From positions 21,218 through 85,217 of the forward strand of contig JADGJA010000009.1 in NCBI GenBank assembly GCA_027596035.1: a DNA stretch of 64,000 bases, read 5' to 3'. The notes beneath the pieces were generated by a model. The model had not been told where the DNA came from. It ran no database searches and worked only from the letters and a program-made list of their open reading frames with translations. A program made the translations under genes and the position numbers. Numbering within the stretch: the first letter of the stretch is position 1; every line of letters starts with the position of its first letter. Of the stretch, positions 43,272-54,249 are shown in pieces. Source of the DNA: Thoreauomyces humboldtii. Taxonomy: Eukaryota; Chytridiomycota; Chytridiomycetes; Spizellomycetales; Powellomycetaceae.

Positions 43272-46200
43272 ATGAGCAACTCCGATCTGTCTGGGACCGA
43301 ACCTTTGCGCAAACGCAAGGGCGGCAAGAAGTCCGCTGCCGCGAGTGCCGTCGCCACCGTTGCAGCGATCTCCCAAGATGTCGGAACAGAGGTTGCCGGC
43401 AAACTATCCGAAGCTCGGGAATGGGTAGAGGAGAAAACTTGGGAAACATCCGCAAAGATACCGGTGCCAGCAGCTCCTGAAGAAAGTTCGGCCTTCGGCA
43501 CTAGCTCGACCATCATCGGCCTTCTTACCATCGTTGCATTGGGCATCCGGCTCTTTCGAATCCAGAACCCTGCTCAGGTGGGGCTGCGTCACAACCTCCT
43601 AGATCTGGCGATAGTTCAGCTGATGTACGCCCCCATATACCAGGTGGTCTTTGACGAGGTGCACTTTGGAGGCTTCGCCGCGAAATACATCAATCAGACC
43701 TTCTTCATGGATGTCCATCCACCGGTACGAGCTCTTCGACGCTGACCAGCACACCCAGCTTTCCGAAACTAACGTATCCAGCCATCTCGACTATATGTAG
43801 CTGGGGAAAATGATGATTGCGGGAAGTGGACTGTTTGCTGGTTTTGACGGCGTGTTCGACTTCAAAGAAATCGGCAAAGACTACCTCGCAACGCACGTCC
43901 CATACGTTGCGATGCGTCTGCTTCCTGCTATACTAGGAGTCTTGATTGTGCCGGTCAGCACCACGAAGCCGCGATTTCAGCGCTTGCCCTTCTTGGTGCT
44001 AAAGACCCACTCTGCTACCGTTCTAGATCGCCTACATGACGATGCGGAACCTACAAACTTCTAACGCCACGGCCATCATGACTGCGGTCCTGGTTGCCTT
44101 TGAAAACGCACTGGCCTGCCAGTCAAGGCTCATCCTCCTCGATTCGATCCTGGTCTTCTTCACTGCTCTCTCCATACAGATGTGGACGGCGTTCCAGGCC
44201 GTGAAACATCAGTCATTCTCTGCCAAATGGTGGATCGCGCTCGTTGCTTCTGGCGCTGCAATCGGATTAGCTGCCAGGTAGGTCTGGCCGTGCATCGAAT
44301 TTGCGCAGACGCGACCTTACTGTTTCCTATTTTGCTTGTTTCGTCTCATCTGTAAAGCGTCAAGTGGGTCGGTAAGCGAATACAACGAAAACGTGTTGTC
44401 TTTTCAGCAGCTCCTAGTTTCTTATTAGTGTTTCCCCGTAGGCTTGTTCGTGATCGCCTGGGTCGGCATCTCTACGCTCAATTACATTTGGGATCTTCTG
44501 GGAGATCCACGAGTCACACCGGTGAGCCTTTACCTTCTCTATGGTAATCCAGCTTTCTTCTGACCACTCGGTTCGAAGGCACGGTTCTTCAAGCATTTCC
44601 TAGCTTTGGCAGGATGCTTGATTGTGGTCCCGGTTGCGGTCTATATGGCAACCTTTTACATTCACTTTCGCGTTCTGCATAAAGCTGGAACAGGCACTGG
44701 GCACATGTCGCCCGAGTTCCAGTCCACGCTCGACGGCAACGAGCTCACTGAGACATTCGCCGAGATTGGGTTCGGGTCGAACGTCATGATCCGCCACGAG
44801 AACACAAATGGCGGATATATCCATTCGCACAAGCATTACTACCCTACAGGTTCCAAACAGCAGCAAGTCACGCTGTATCCTTATGGCGGTAGGATGAAAT
44901 GCTGGTAGAGTTAACAGAAAGTGGATTCTAATTCGAATCTTCTAGATACAAACAGTATCTTGACAATTCTTCCGTAAGTTCGGACCGTGTGTTTAGCGAA
45001 GATCCGCATGCTTATTGTACTCCTAGCCCACTTATCTTTGATAACGGAACTGCTGAGAACCCCGAAATTACAAATTTTACTCGCGTGAAGCACGGCGATA
45101 TTATTCGTCTAGAACATGTTCACACGCAAATGCGCATTCATAGTCATGATCACCGGTATGTACTTCAAATCTGGTAGTGTTCGTCCATACCTGAGCTTAC
45201 ATTAAGACTCCTCCTCCACTTCAGCGCACCAGTGACCGATACAAAGGTCCATGCAGAAGTCTCAGGTTATGGTGCACCCGGTTTCCTTGGAGACACGAAC
45301 GATCACTGGCGGGTCGAGATCCTCAACCTTGACCCAAAGCACCCGGAGCTCCGCGCCCTCGACCACAAATTCAGGCTCATACATCAGAACACGGGATGTG
45401 CACTATTTTCTCACAAAGTGAAGCTTCCGGAGTGGGGTGAGCTGAATGTTGTTCTCCTCTGCTGTTTTGATTGGGGGGTATACGAACACGATCGCCTATC
45501 TCTCCTCAGGATTCGGGCAGCAGGAGGTGACATGCGCAACTAACGGCAAGAAAGAGCTCTCATCGTGAGTCTATCAGGGGCCGTAGATCAGCACTAGTGG
45601 ATGCTAACAGTCATTCATCTATTGCTCGCTAGATGGCGTATTGATTTTAACGACCACATGATGCGTAAGTTCCTATGTCCGAATTGATGTGACGCTTTAT
45701 GCCCATTTTCTTACTCCTACCCACTGAGCAGAACCCGAGGATTCACAAAAGATTCACTACACGCCCCCGACGTTCCTCGGAAAGTTCCTCGAATCTCACC
45801 GGGTCATGTGGCGCATCAATTCGGGTCTTGACGGCGCTCATCCATATCAATCGCGGCCACAGCAATGGCCGTTGCTTGGTAGAACGATCAGCTTTTGGAG
45901 TAGCAAGACAGGACCCGAGAAGCTCCACCTTGTGGGCAACCCGTTAGTGTGGTTCCTCGCCGCTGGTAGCGTCGGTCTGTTTCTTGCGCTCTTTGCCATC
46001 GGCGCCATCTTAGACAAGAGGAGAGTTACGGCAGTTTCCGGTCAGTCTGTATAGAGGGGCATGTTTTCCTGTTTAGCGTTTTCTCACCTTCTACATGTTT
46101 CACTTTCAGCCACGGTAGCACGCACGACTCAACACGCTGGCCTTATGTTCCTGGGTTGGCTTCTTCATTACGTTCCGTTCTTCGCCATGACCCGACAGGT

Positions 46201-46583
46201 ACGAGCACGGTCACATGCTCTGCTTCCCACCTTGTTGCCATGCCCGCGTCAGTCCTTTCTCACGCGCGTCCATTTTGTTACCGCAGCTTTTTCTTCACCA
46301 CTACCTACCCTCCCTGTACTTTTCCGTCCTCCTTTTCGGAAGCCTGTTTGACGGCCTCACAAGACGACTCCTCCTTTCCACTTCAACGGCGGGGACGAGG
46401 AGTCGGAAGGTCGCACCCTATGCGCAATGGATCCTTGCCACGTGCGTCACGGTTGCCGCCGTCTACGTGTATCTGAGGTTCAGTCCTCTGACGTACGGAC
46501 TGCCGATGGAGAAAGACTACTGCAACTCGCTTAAGTGGCGGAAGGTGTGGGACTGGGAATGCAAGGGAATCACGAAAAAGTGA
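43272..46583 (+). CDS. PMT2: Dolichyl-phosphate-mannose-protein mannosyltransferase, PMT2/POMT2 type
   Basis: Fifteen exons: 43272-43577, 43644-43724, 43801-43953, 44027-44277, 44358-44371, 44442-44521, 44579-44888, 44946-44973, 45027-45155, 45225-45436, 45510-45564, 45633-45664, 45732-46040, 46110-46198 and 46287-46583, giving 781 residues. This ER membrane enzyme starts O-mannosylation of secreted proteins. The catalytic loop VVFDEVHFGGFAAKYINQTF has Asp106-Glu107. Transmembrane blocks (LVAFENALACQSRLILLDSI, SVKWVGLFVIAWVG) surround MIR repeats with GGYIHSHKHYYPTGSKQQQV, VKHGDIIRLEHVHTQMRIHS and PVTDTKVHAEVSGYG. The C-terminus has GWLLHYVPFFAMTRQLFLHH then YLPSLYFSVLL and FSPLTYG. The first intron (66 bases) has no stop and keeps frame if retained; removing it restores the family spacing. 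Exon 5 is only 14 bases. Confidence 0.92.
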
Positions 46584-46673
46584 TATCCGGCGTGATCACT
46601 GTGTATGACGAATATGACAATTTACTTATTTGGAGATGGGCAAAGTATACGCGTGGAAAGGAATACACCCCAT

Positions 46674-48494
46674 CTAAGTCTTCGCTTTCCTGGAGGTTGG
46701 CTGCAACACGGCCAATACGAGCGCCGCCCCGGCACTCGCGAAGCTCGTTCCCGCGACCCAGATCATGATGTTCTTGAAACCGAAACGGCCCCACGAGGAA
46801 CTGTCCTCTTTTAGACTGGGGTCGTACAAGGCGGCAGCCACCAGCGGACCCGCTATGCACGATATCCCTCTCATGACGCCCATTGACGAGCAGATGACAG
46901 CGGCATTGGAAGGGTTAGCGCGAGCGAGGTCCCGTCCGCAGGCGGTCCAGATGGACGTCTGTCCGTTCAAAAGACCGAACAGGACCACGAAACCCATCAC
47001 CGCCGAAAGACTGCTTGCCGTTCCCTACGCGCCAAAGAAAGCAGTTTTTTTTCAGAGAAACGCTCGAGGCCGCGGAAGGAGACAGTCCGAGAAACATACC
47101 CAGCTGGCCAGGGCAGCCAAACCTTCTCCCAAGCCGAGGAACACGAAAAGCCAAGCATAGCCCACCCTGTCCGAGAACCAGCCGAAGATGACGCCGCCGA
47201 TCGTGTTGGCTATGTTCAGCAGCGAGAGCACGATGTTGCTCGACTGCGACGACCCGCCTATCGATGCCGTGAAGGTCGGTATCATGACGGACACTTGAAC
47301 CGTGCACACACGGGACGAAAGGCATTGAGAAGCTATAGTTTGTGGCGATGGATGCGATCTCCGACGCCCGGACCAGCTCACTCACCAGGGAACCAGGACA
47401 ACCCAGCCAAGAAGACGACGAGGGAGACGGGGACCACCGCTTTCGTGCGCAGGAACGCAAGATCGACGGGAGCAAACGGGGTATCCGGGGCGGGTGTCAC
47501 GACGGGCAGACGAGGGCGAATGGCATAGGTGGCGGGTCCCACGGTAAAGAAGCTGATGATGACCCATATCCGGGTGGCCCTGAAAAAGGACGTTGTGTGA
47601 ATATACATGCGGGCCGAGCCGGGTAATTTCGGGAGACGGTTCCCGGCTGTATGCACACATACCAAGCAAAGCCGAACGTCTCGAGGAGATACGAGATGAA
47701 GTACGGCAAGCATGCACCCCCCATCCCCATGCCAGCGAAGATGATGCCACTGGCGGTGCCTCTCTTCTCCACGAACCACTCCTGCAGGTAAGAGATGACA
47801 GGCACGTACAGTACGGAACCGCTCAGGCCTCCGATGACGCCCTGCAGCACAACGAGCTCGGCGACGTTGGTCGCAAAGCTCGAGGCCGTCATGGCGACCG
47901 TGTTTATCCCCATCGCTAGCCAAAGAGCGCCTCGCACTCTATGCGGATATCTTCGCGAGAGAAGCACCAGGAAAAGAGGAAGGATGAGTTGGAGACCCAG
48001 CGACACTGTTCCGACGGCACCCTGGAGGAAGGAACGGGTTTTCGTTCAGGACTCAAAAGGATCTCGTTTTGCCCCCCACATTTTCAGCACCACTGGTGGT
48101 CGTGCCCACCTACGATGGACGCAAGAGAGGACGTATCGAATGGGGCGTGGGTGGAAAGGTAGAGTTGGATGACACCGAAGGAACCGGCGTATCCCCACAA
48201 AAAGAACTCTAGCAGAAAGGACGACACGACAAAGGTCCAAGCGCCACGGCCCCTGTCCACGGGCGGAAGCTCCGAGATCCTGCCGCTAGCCGAAGAAGGA
48301 TCCGAGGACGCAAGACCGTCAGTGCTAGCTGCTGGGTGGTTCTGAAGCTCATAGGAGAAAGAATCCTGGTCGTTGCCCGAGGAGGCGAGAAGACCAGCCG
48401 TTGAACTCGCCGAGAGCGGGGGCTGCAATGCGGCACTTGCAGCCTGCGTGGAAACGAACGGCGAAGGCGAAGAAGGTGGTTCCATGGTCGGCAA
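46674..48494 (-). CDS. MFS transporter, monocarboxylate-porter-like
   Basis: Five exons (48114-48494, 47663-48021, 47386-47579, 47100-47293, 46674-47024) give 492 residues. After a Ser/Pro-rich cytosolic N-terminus of about 85 residues comes a first membrane segment (GAWTFVVSSFLLEFFLWGYA, then GSFGVIQLYLSTH). This layout, with ASI-GAVGTVSLGLQL and VLQGVIGGLSGSVLYVPVIS, resembles monocarboxylate-transporter-like MFS proteins of fungi. Other segments: GTASGIIFAGMGMGGACLPY, TIGGVIFGWFSDRVGYAWLF and ISCIAGPLVAAALYDPS. About twelve membrane helices are expected. The substrate is unknown. It converges with the PMT gene (90 bases apart). The donor at 48113 (ATC|GTAGGT) was selected because the alternative one base on breaks the frame. 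Confidence 0.85.
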
Positions 48495-49549
48495 AACGCT
48501 TTCCTATTATGCTTACACGAGGCAAAAGGATGTAGATCGTTCCCCAGTGCCGCATGAGACCCAGTGACGAAAGCCCAAAAAGAGTGACGGCAGGGCGGCA
48601 GACGGCACAGAGATTCAGAGAGGGGTTGCGGATTCGACAGGCGCATACCGGTAGCTCGTCCCAGAGCTCCCTCGGTGGAGACAAGAGAGAGCACAGCCAC
48701 CCTCCTGGTGTCATGACGCGACAGAGGGTTGTCGATGATTATTACTGTCACGCGTCGTTGATGGGAAGCGCGCGCAGTCATATCACTGCTCCGCGCGCAA
48801 TCGCCCCCTCGCTTGCGCTGTGTACACATACATGTAGTATATCTTCCATCAGCACATCGCACAAAGAGGAACTCAGTCCAACACGTTCCACAAGGACAGC
48901 GTGTCCGACTGTCCGCCAGCCAGAACTGCGGCCGCAGCTCGTGCACTATGGCCCACAGCCCACTGAGCCCACAGTTCAGCACTCACAGTGTGCGACGCGT
49001 CGCTTACACAACGCGTGGAGCCACCATCTGCCAAGCCAATTAGGCCCTGCCGCGAGGCACTGCCAGATGGTTCGAATCCATCCAGAAGATGTAAACATAC
49101 AGTGCTCGTCAAAGATCTGCTTGTTTTGGTGACGTACCGATACTTGCACGAAAGTGAATCAATCAATTCGCAAAGAACTTCATCGCCAGAAGATCTTGCT
49201 CCACGAAAAGGGGAGCGAGACTTGTTGATATAATGCAGAGGTACCTCGATATGAATGAACTACCACCTGATTACACCCCGAAACGGAGGCTATTCATGTC
49301 ATAGACTCGAACTAGACCAATAGCTCGACCCTCTGTTCAACATCTGAAAAGTCTTTCTTGGGATATCTAGCGTCAGGGTGCTGTATTCACGAATGGTATC
49401 GACACCTCTGTTTCGGCGATTCGGGCCGCTCCATGTGCTGGTATATTGTGCGATGTTCCGGGACCAAAAGAAAGCGTGAGAAGAGAGAAAAGGTCAGACG
49501 TGGGTGAATGAGAGATAGTCGCGGTCGGAAGGAGGGACAGCTCTGCTAG
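48495..49549. other. 1.05-kb stretch without a recognised gene
   Basis: It lies upstream of the MFS gene and downstream of the RhoGAP gene. Small ORFs on both strands (for example plus 48554-49132) look like shadows. A tRNA-like T-arm at 49066-49082 was examined and rejected. Confidence 0.4.
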
Positions 49550-51909
49550 CTATTGGGGAAAGGACGGGCGCCGCCCGGGAAGAGAAGAAGGGGTCCGGCT
49601 GTCCAACCTTTGAGGTGCTTGAGGGTCCGCCACCACCCCGCTCCCCGCGAACGGGTTGGTCGGATGACCCTGGTACGGCCCTCCCGGCTGTTGGTGTTGG
49701 TGTTGATGTGCATGTGGATGTGGATGTAGCTGTGGATGTGGCTGGCCGCCACCGCTTCCTGGTCTCCCAGCCAGGCTCCCGACCCTAGGAGGAGTCCAGA
49801 TGCTGCTACCGGGACTGGGATGCTGGTAGTATCCCGACCCATGGCCCCCCGTACGCGCGTCTGCCGACTGCGGGCGGTGATGCCCGTGGCTGCCGGCCTC
49901 TTGGCTTTGGTAGCTGGGATGCTGCTGCGACTTCTGATGAGGCAGGGACTGGTAAGTCGCGGGAACGGGAGTCATAGCGGATGAGGAGGAGAGGGTGGAA
50001 GTCTCGAACGGGACATCAGCGAAGGGATCCATGGCGTCCATGAGGTTTACCACGCCGCCTACACTGGGACTCCCGCTGAGACCCGCGGACGAGTTGGCGC
50101 CGTACGCGCTGCTGTATGCACTGTTGCCAACGCTGTACGCGCTATTGTCCGAGGCACGATACCCTGTAAGCACCGGAGCGACGGCTGAGCTTCCGCTTCC
50201 CCAGCTAACGCGCATGGTGGCAGAGGGTGTGCTCCGCGAAATAGATACTGGAACCGTATAAACTTCGTCCCACGTGGAAGGTGCTGGTGCTATATCCTGG
50301 CTGGCATCACCGGCAGAGGAAGGACGGTGGACAGGACCAGCAGGGCGTTGAGAGTGCTCGTCCAGGGCCGTGGACGCCGAAATAGAACTTGGGCGCTTAG
50401 GTTTTGGTGGAGATATACCGACCGTTCCACTGGATTCGAGCTGCACGTCGGCCGATCGTGTTCCTGGCCGCTGAGATCGCAAAGAGCCCTGCGACAAGCT
50501 GAGTTCCCGGTTCTGCTCCGTGAGCACATCACCGAACAAGGCCCGGGCTTCCGTGACCAGCACTCTGAAAAGACCCGAGCCAACGCCTAGTGTTGGACAA
50601 AAGATGACCTGAAGGTTTGGGAGTCCCATTTTGTTGACGCTCTCCCGTTGCGCGACCCGCTGAAGGTGACTGAAGAGAATGAAAAGAATCGATCGTGTCG
50701 TAAAGCTCAGAGCCGAAGCAGAAACCAGAACACGCATCTCGGCAAGGAGCGTTGGATCTACGGTAGAGGAGTTGAGAAGAGCCGCCTCATCCTGCACCTT
50801 GTAAAGTCGCGAGAGGGCAATGGAGACGTCGTCCGTAAGGATTGATTGTGGCACTGCGGGCAAGAAGTATCAGTCCTTCGTTACGTAAAGGTGTGCATGA
50901 TGAACATTTAAAAACGTACGCTCCCGGAGCCAAGCTTTGAACAGCGATGCCACGGCGTTTGGATCTATCTGTTGCCCGACAAGCTCCACGTCTTGGCCCT
51001 GATTAAACAAGTTCCGGATTTGGGCCACCTCGCTGGTCGATCCAGAGACACGGTATCTACAATGGAAAGAGTGCCGATCAGCAGGGAAAATACCATTTGG
51101 CGAGACGACACTTTGATTGAAAACACGGACGTACATTCCGACCTCATCCAGACCTGCATGGAGATCGCCACAGCGGGGGGTGCGGGTTAGACACAGCATG
51201 GTACTGTTTACTCGGGCATCTGCTCGTAAGACAACTCACCATGAACATCCAGGTACTCTACACACCTGAAAAAGACAGCGGGGATCGCCCTCACGACATG
51301 CTCCGGGTATAGGCACGCCGAATCGACATGATTAACTCGCGACCTTTCCAGCGCTTCAGCGACCGACACGCCAAATACAGGGTTGGCCAGAGCATCGGCG
51401 CTGTTCTGACCGGAGCCGCTTCCGCTTCCGCTTCCCGCAGCCCTTCGCTCCTTCTGCTTGGATTCCCATTCTGAAACCTTGGCCTTTGCTTGCGCCTGCA
51501 GCTCCGTGCCCTTCTCGGCAGCCTTGGCTCGCCATTCCGCCGTCTTTGCAGCCGCTTCCGAGGCTTTCGACTTGAAGCGCTGCTTGAATGCAGAGAGAGA
51601 TGGCTTGCTACTACTGCCGCTACCGCCGCTGGAAACCCCGGCAGCGCTGCTCCCGCTGCCATGGTCGAGTGTCTGACCGGATGGCCCGCTATCTCGCCCA
51701 TTCCCTGATCCGGGGCTGTACTCATCCCCTTGCGGATCGTCGACGAACCCATCGGTAAGCTGGGTGTAATCGCTTGAGTAGCTCGATTCGGCGAATGGTG
51801 AATCCTTTTCCGGCGGCGGCGGCCTTGACTGGACCAAGGGCCGACTCCCTGCTGGAGCTGGGCGGGGAGGGAGTATGCCACCGCTCGATTGACTATTGAC
51901 ACCCGACAT
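49550..51909 (-). CDS. Rho GTPase-activating protein with disordered N- and C-terminal regions
   Basis: Four exons (51240-51909, 51135-51153, 50920-51056, 49550-50853) give 709 residues. The RhoGAP domain spans about residues 180-380: FGVSVAEALERSR, IPAVFFRCVEYLDVHGLDEV, GIYRVSGSTSEVAQIRNLFN with the arginine-finger Arg, DPNAVASLFKAWLRELPQS, and SVNKMGLPNLQVIFCPTLG. It should switch off Rho-family GTPases. Before it is a helical, charged segment (AEWRAKAAEKGTELQAQAKA) after a Pro/Ser-rich start. The C-terminal half is low complexity with Ser/Pro, an NPFAG-like motif (ATNPF-type NPF) and a His/Pro/Gln-rich run. Exon 2 is only 19 bases and was placed by frame and the GIYRVSG motif. Close to the fungal Sac7/Bag7 group in organisation, but the exact target GTPase is not known. 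Confidence 0.9.
49690..49745. repeat. GT/GGATGT-rich minisatellite coding for a His/Pro/Gln run
   Basis: Plus strand TGTTGGTGTTGGTGTTGATG followed by TGCATGTGGATGTGGATGTA. On the minus strand it encodes HPQLHPHPHAHQHQHQQ in the RhoGAP tail. Confidence 0.75.
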
Positions 51910-52349
51910 CTCAGAGCGTAAGGGTTCCCGTGGGCCCGGTGATATCGCGTTGACTTGATGGAGCGATTACGGCCAGGACGAAAGGTTACAGCTGGGGGAA
52001 TGAAAAACGATGTGCAAGGAGCGACGTGCAAAGTCAGCTGGAATGAAGCATTGGGATGGCCTCTCTACAGGTCATGGCAAGATCAGTGTCGACGAACCTT
52101 TATCTCGTTTTCTCACAACCTCGAGGAATTCAGCGACGAGTGCGAAGGCTTTACTGTAGTGGGGTCCGAAGTTGGTGACGCCTGTACAAGCGGTGACAGC
52201 CTTCGGTTGCCCCCTCGAGCGGAGGAGCGGAGCGTGCGTATAGAGAGAGCTCTGGCAGTCGATGAGTCACCGCCACCCCCCGTGCTACCGGTACTCTTGG
52301 GGCGGACTCTCGCTCATATCGCCATTTCAACAGGTAACCTCACACAGGA
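51910..52349. other. Divergent promoter region between RhoGAP and the MEA1-like gene
   Basis: 440 bases between the two start codons. No coding feature recognised apart from chance ORFs. Confidence 0.4.
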
Positions 52350-52937
52350 ATGACTGCTCAGGAAATCATCGTCGTCGAGTCAGAAGACAGGGAACGCGAC
52401 TCTTCCCCTCTGCCGCCATCTTCCACCCAGGGGCTGGTGAACCTCGACGAAGGTGACGCAAGCGACGATGATGAGATCGAGGACAGCGGCGCGCTATTCC
52501 AGTACAGCGCATTAGACGGTTACGAGCCCCTGAGCGAGGATGACGGGGAAACGAAAGACGCAGCCGGTGACGTGATGGGCGAGGAAGACGTGACCTCAGA
52601 AGCGACCGTTCTGCCCATGACCGTTGCAGTCGAAGAGCAAAACCTGATTAATCAAGGTAAGCGCAGGAAGCTCCCCGGACCGATTGCCTGCAGTGCTCAC
52701 AACTCTTTCATCTCGTGCGCAGACGACTTGGAAACAATCAAATCGGTCATGGCTTCTTTTCCAATGCCAGAATCCGCGATCCCAGGTGCGTTACTGAAGA
52801 GTGGCTCTCCTTGTAGAACCGATATCTTTGCTGACGTGCGGCCAACTTTAGACTGGGCGAAGGCGATCCCTGAAGAGACGTGGCTTCCAAAACTGGTCTT
52901 CGTTGAAGGAACACCCACAGATACCCGTAGTTCCTAA
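52350..52937 (+). CDS. MEA1 (male-enhanced antigen 1)-like small acidic protein
   Basis: Three exons (52350-52656, 52723-52785, 52852-52937) give 151 residues. The N-terminal two thirds are acidic and probably disordered (GDASDDDEIEDSG, then YSALDGYEPLSEDDGE). The C-terminal block DDLETIKSVMASFPMPESAI then PDWAKAIPEETWLPKL resembles the conserved end of animal MEA1 (a VKxxMAGVxLP-x-WAxEIxxxxW pattern), and YEPLSED resembles its YQPL motif. MEA1 has no well-defined biochemical role. The similarity is from memory and short. The third exon must be joined at an intron of 66 bases that has no stop in frame but breaks the conserved block if retained. ODAD4 follows on the same strand after 121 bases. 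Confidence 0.65.
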   Translation: MTAQEIIVVESEDRERDSSPLPPSSTQGLVNLDEGDASDDDEIEDSGALFQYSALDGYEPLSEDDGETKDAAGDVMGEEDVTSEATVLPMTVAVEEQNLINQGKRRKLPGPIACSAHNSFISCADDLETIKSVMASFPMPESAIPGALLKSGSPCRTDIFADVRPTLDWAKAIPEETWLPKLVFVEGTPTDTRSS

Positions 52938-53058
52938 TCCGCCTCGCTGAATGTCGCTTCCATTGCTTTGCATCTATTAATAGCCATGTCGCTTCCATTG
53001 CTTCCAATTCCCCGCCCGCTTCTGTTTGTCAACCTCGTATAAGTTCACGAAAAACGAC

Positions 53059-54249
53059 ATGCCAACGCCTGCCTATACGCGCACTGTTATCGCCACGAAT
53101 GTCACCCGAAGGCCAATAGCGCCATCCACTCCCGGAGCAGGATCGGCAGGATCTGTGAGTTCGAGGAAGCTGAAAGATGCATCGCCAGCCGCGCCTATCG
53201 CCAAAACGTCAACGGCCGCACCACCCCTCACCCACAGTCGTAATGCACCGCAAGAATCGCAAGCCACTGTAGCAGCGCAAGTGTTTCCTGCCCTTCTTGC
53301 CGAGGCCGACCAGCTCGTCCGGCTCGGTCAGTACCCCGCCGCGTCGTCTATGTATAGCCGGGCCCTCGAACTATGTCCCCACGATCCAACCGCCCTATCG
53401 GCACGGTCACGATGCTACGTTCTTCTCGGCAACGCTGATCCAGCATTGGCAGACGCTGAAGCCGCTCTGAAGGTGGATCGGACCAATCCCAAAGCCCTCG
53501 CTGCGAAGGCTGATGCGTTATTCAGTCGGGGCGACTTCGAGGAAGCTCTAGTATGGTTCCATCGCGGAGCTTTAAGCAGACCAGATGTTGATGAGTTCCG
53601 AATCGGTGTTCTCAGGGCGACAGAGGCCATCTGCAGCGCTTTGTCGGGTATCGATCCGAATCGCTTGCGCGTTCAGCGAGCCAACCAGGAAGCCATAGAA
53701 ACAGGCATCGGAGACGTCAAATCGCATCAGGTCACGAAGAAGCGGACAGGCCTTGTTCATCACCCCGGCGCCGTGGGTCGAAACGTCAGCTCGCATACGC
53801 TGTGGAAATCGAACGCTTCTCTTACTGGTCCGAACGGCAACCGCCCTACGACAACGACTCCGCGGCGCCCGTCCGTAGGCGTTCCCACGGCGCCGGTACC
53901 TCAACAGCCACGAGAGATACTCGAACGCAACCTTCTGGAAGAACTTTACGACGACCACGTGTTCCTCCTTGCCCTCGCTGCGGACGCCTCCCTCATGGAC
54001 GCTGCGGACGGAGATGTCGGGTCGCTCGTGCAGGAAGGGTGCCGGTACATGCAGTCCCGGTTGGATTACTGGCAGGTCCGCAACCCGAGCGGGCGGCCAG
54101 CGAGCGCGACTGTTTCGGCGGTTGCTAAGATGAGGGGTTTATTGGGGAATAAAGGGCCCAACGCCGCAAGAAAGGATACGGTCGGAGGAACTGTCGGAAC
54201 TCGGTCTTTTAGACCTAGCGCCGCCACACCTATCCGGAAGGTAGCTTAG
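53059..54249 (+). CDS. ODAD4: Outer dynein arm docking complex subunit 4 (TTC25/ODAD4)-like TPR protein
   Basis: A single exon of 396 residues from the ATG at 53059 (an upstream in-frame TTG at 53026 is not a start). After a Pro/Ser/Ala-rich, basic leader come three TPR motifs at about residues 76-177: FPALLAEADQLVRLGQYPAA, YSRALELCPHDPTALSARSR then CYVLLGNADPALADAEAALK, and ALFSRGDFEEALVWFHRGAL. The phrase SRPDVDEFRIGVLRATEAI matches the distinctive TTC25 block after the third TPR. A second typical block, LLEELYDDHVFLLALAAD with YMQSRLDYWQVRNP (close to a YLDTRxxFWRQQKP pattern), appears near residues 295-345. TTC25 helps anchor outer dynein arms on axonemal microtubules, so this gene implies a motile flagellum at some life stage. 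The animal protein is longer at the C-terminus. Confidence 0.88.
   Translation: MPTPAYTRTVIATNVTRRPIAPSTPGAGSAGSVSSRKLKDASPAAPIAKTSTAAPPLTHSRNAPQESQATVAAQVFPALLAEADQLVRLGQYPAASSMYSRALELCPHDPTALSARSRCYVLLGNADPALADAEAALKVDRTNPKALAAKADALFSRGDFEEALVWFHRGALSRPDVDEFRIGVLRATEAICSALSGIDPNRLRVQRANQEAIETGIGDVKSHQVTKKRTGLVHHPGAVGRNVSSHTLWKSNASLTGPNGNRPTTTTPRRPSVGVPTAPVPQQPREILERNLLEELYDDHVFLLALAADASLMDAADGDVGSLVQEGCRYMQSRLDYWQVRNPSGRPASATVSAVAKMRGLLGNKGPNAARKDTVGGTVGTRSFRPSAATPIRKVA

Noticed and set aside
49066..49082. GATGGTTCGAATCCATC, a perfect T-arm-like hairpin with B-box sequence
   Set aside because: No matching acceptor stem, D-arm with A-box or anticodon stem can be found at the expected distance upstream, so it is not a supportable tRNA gene.
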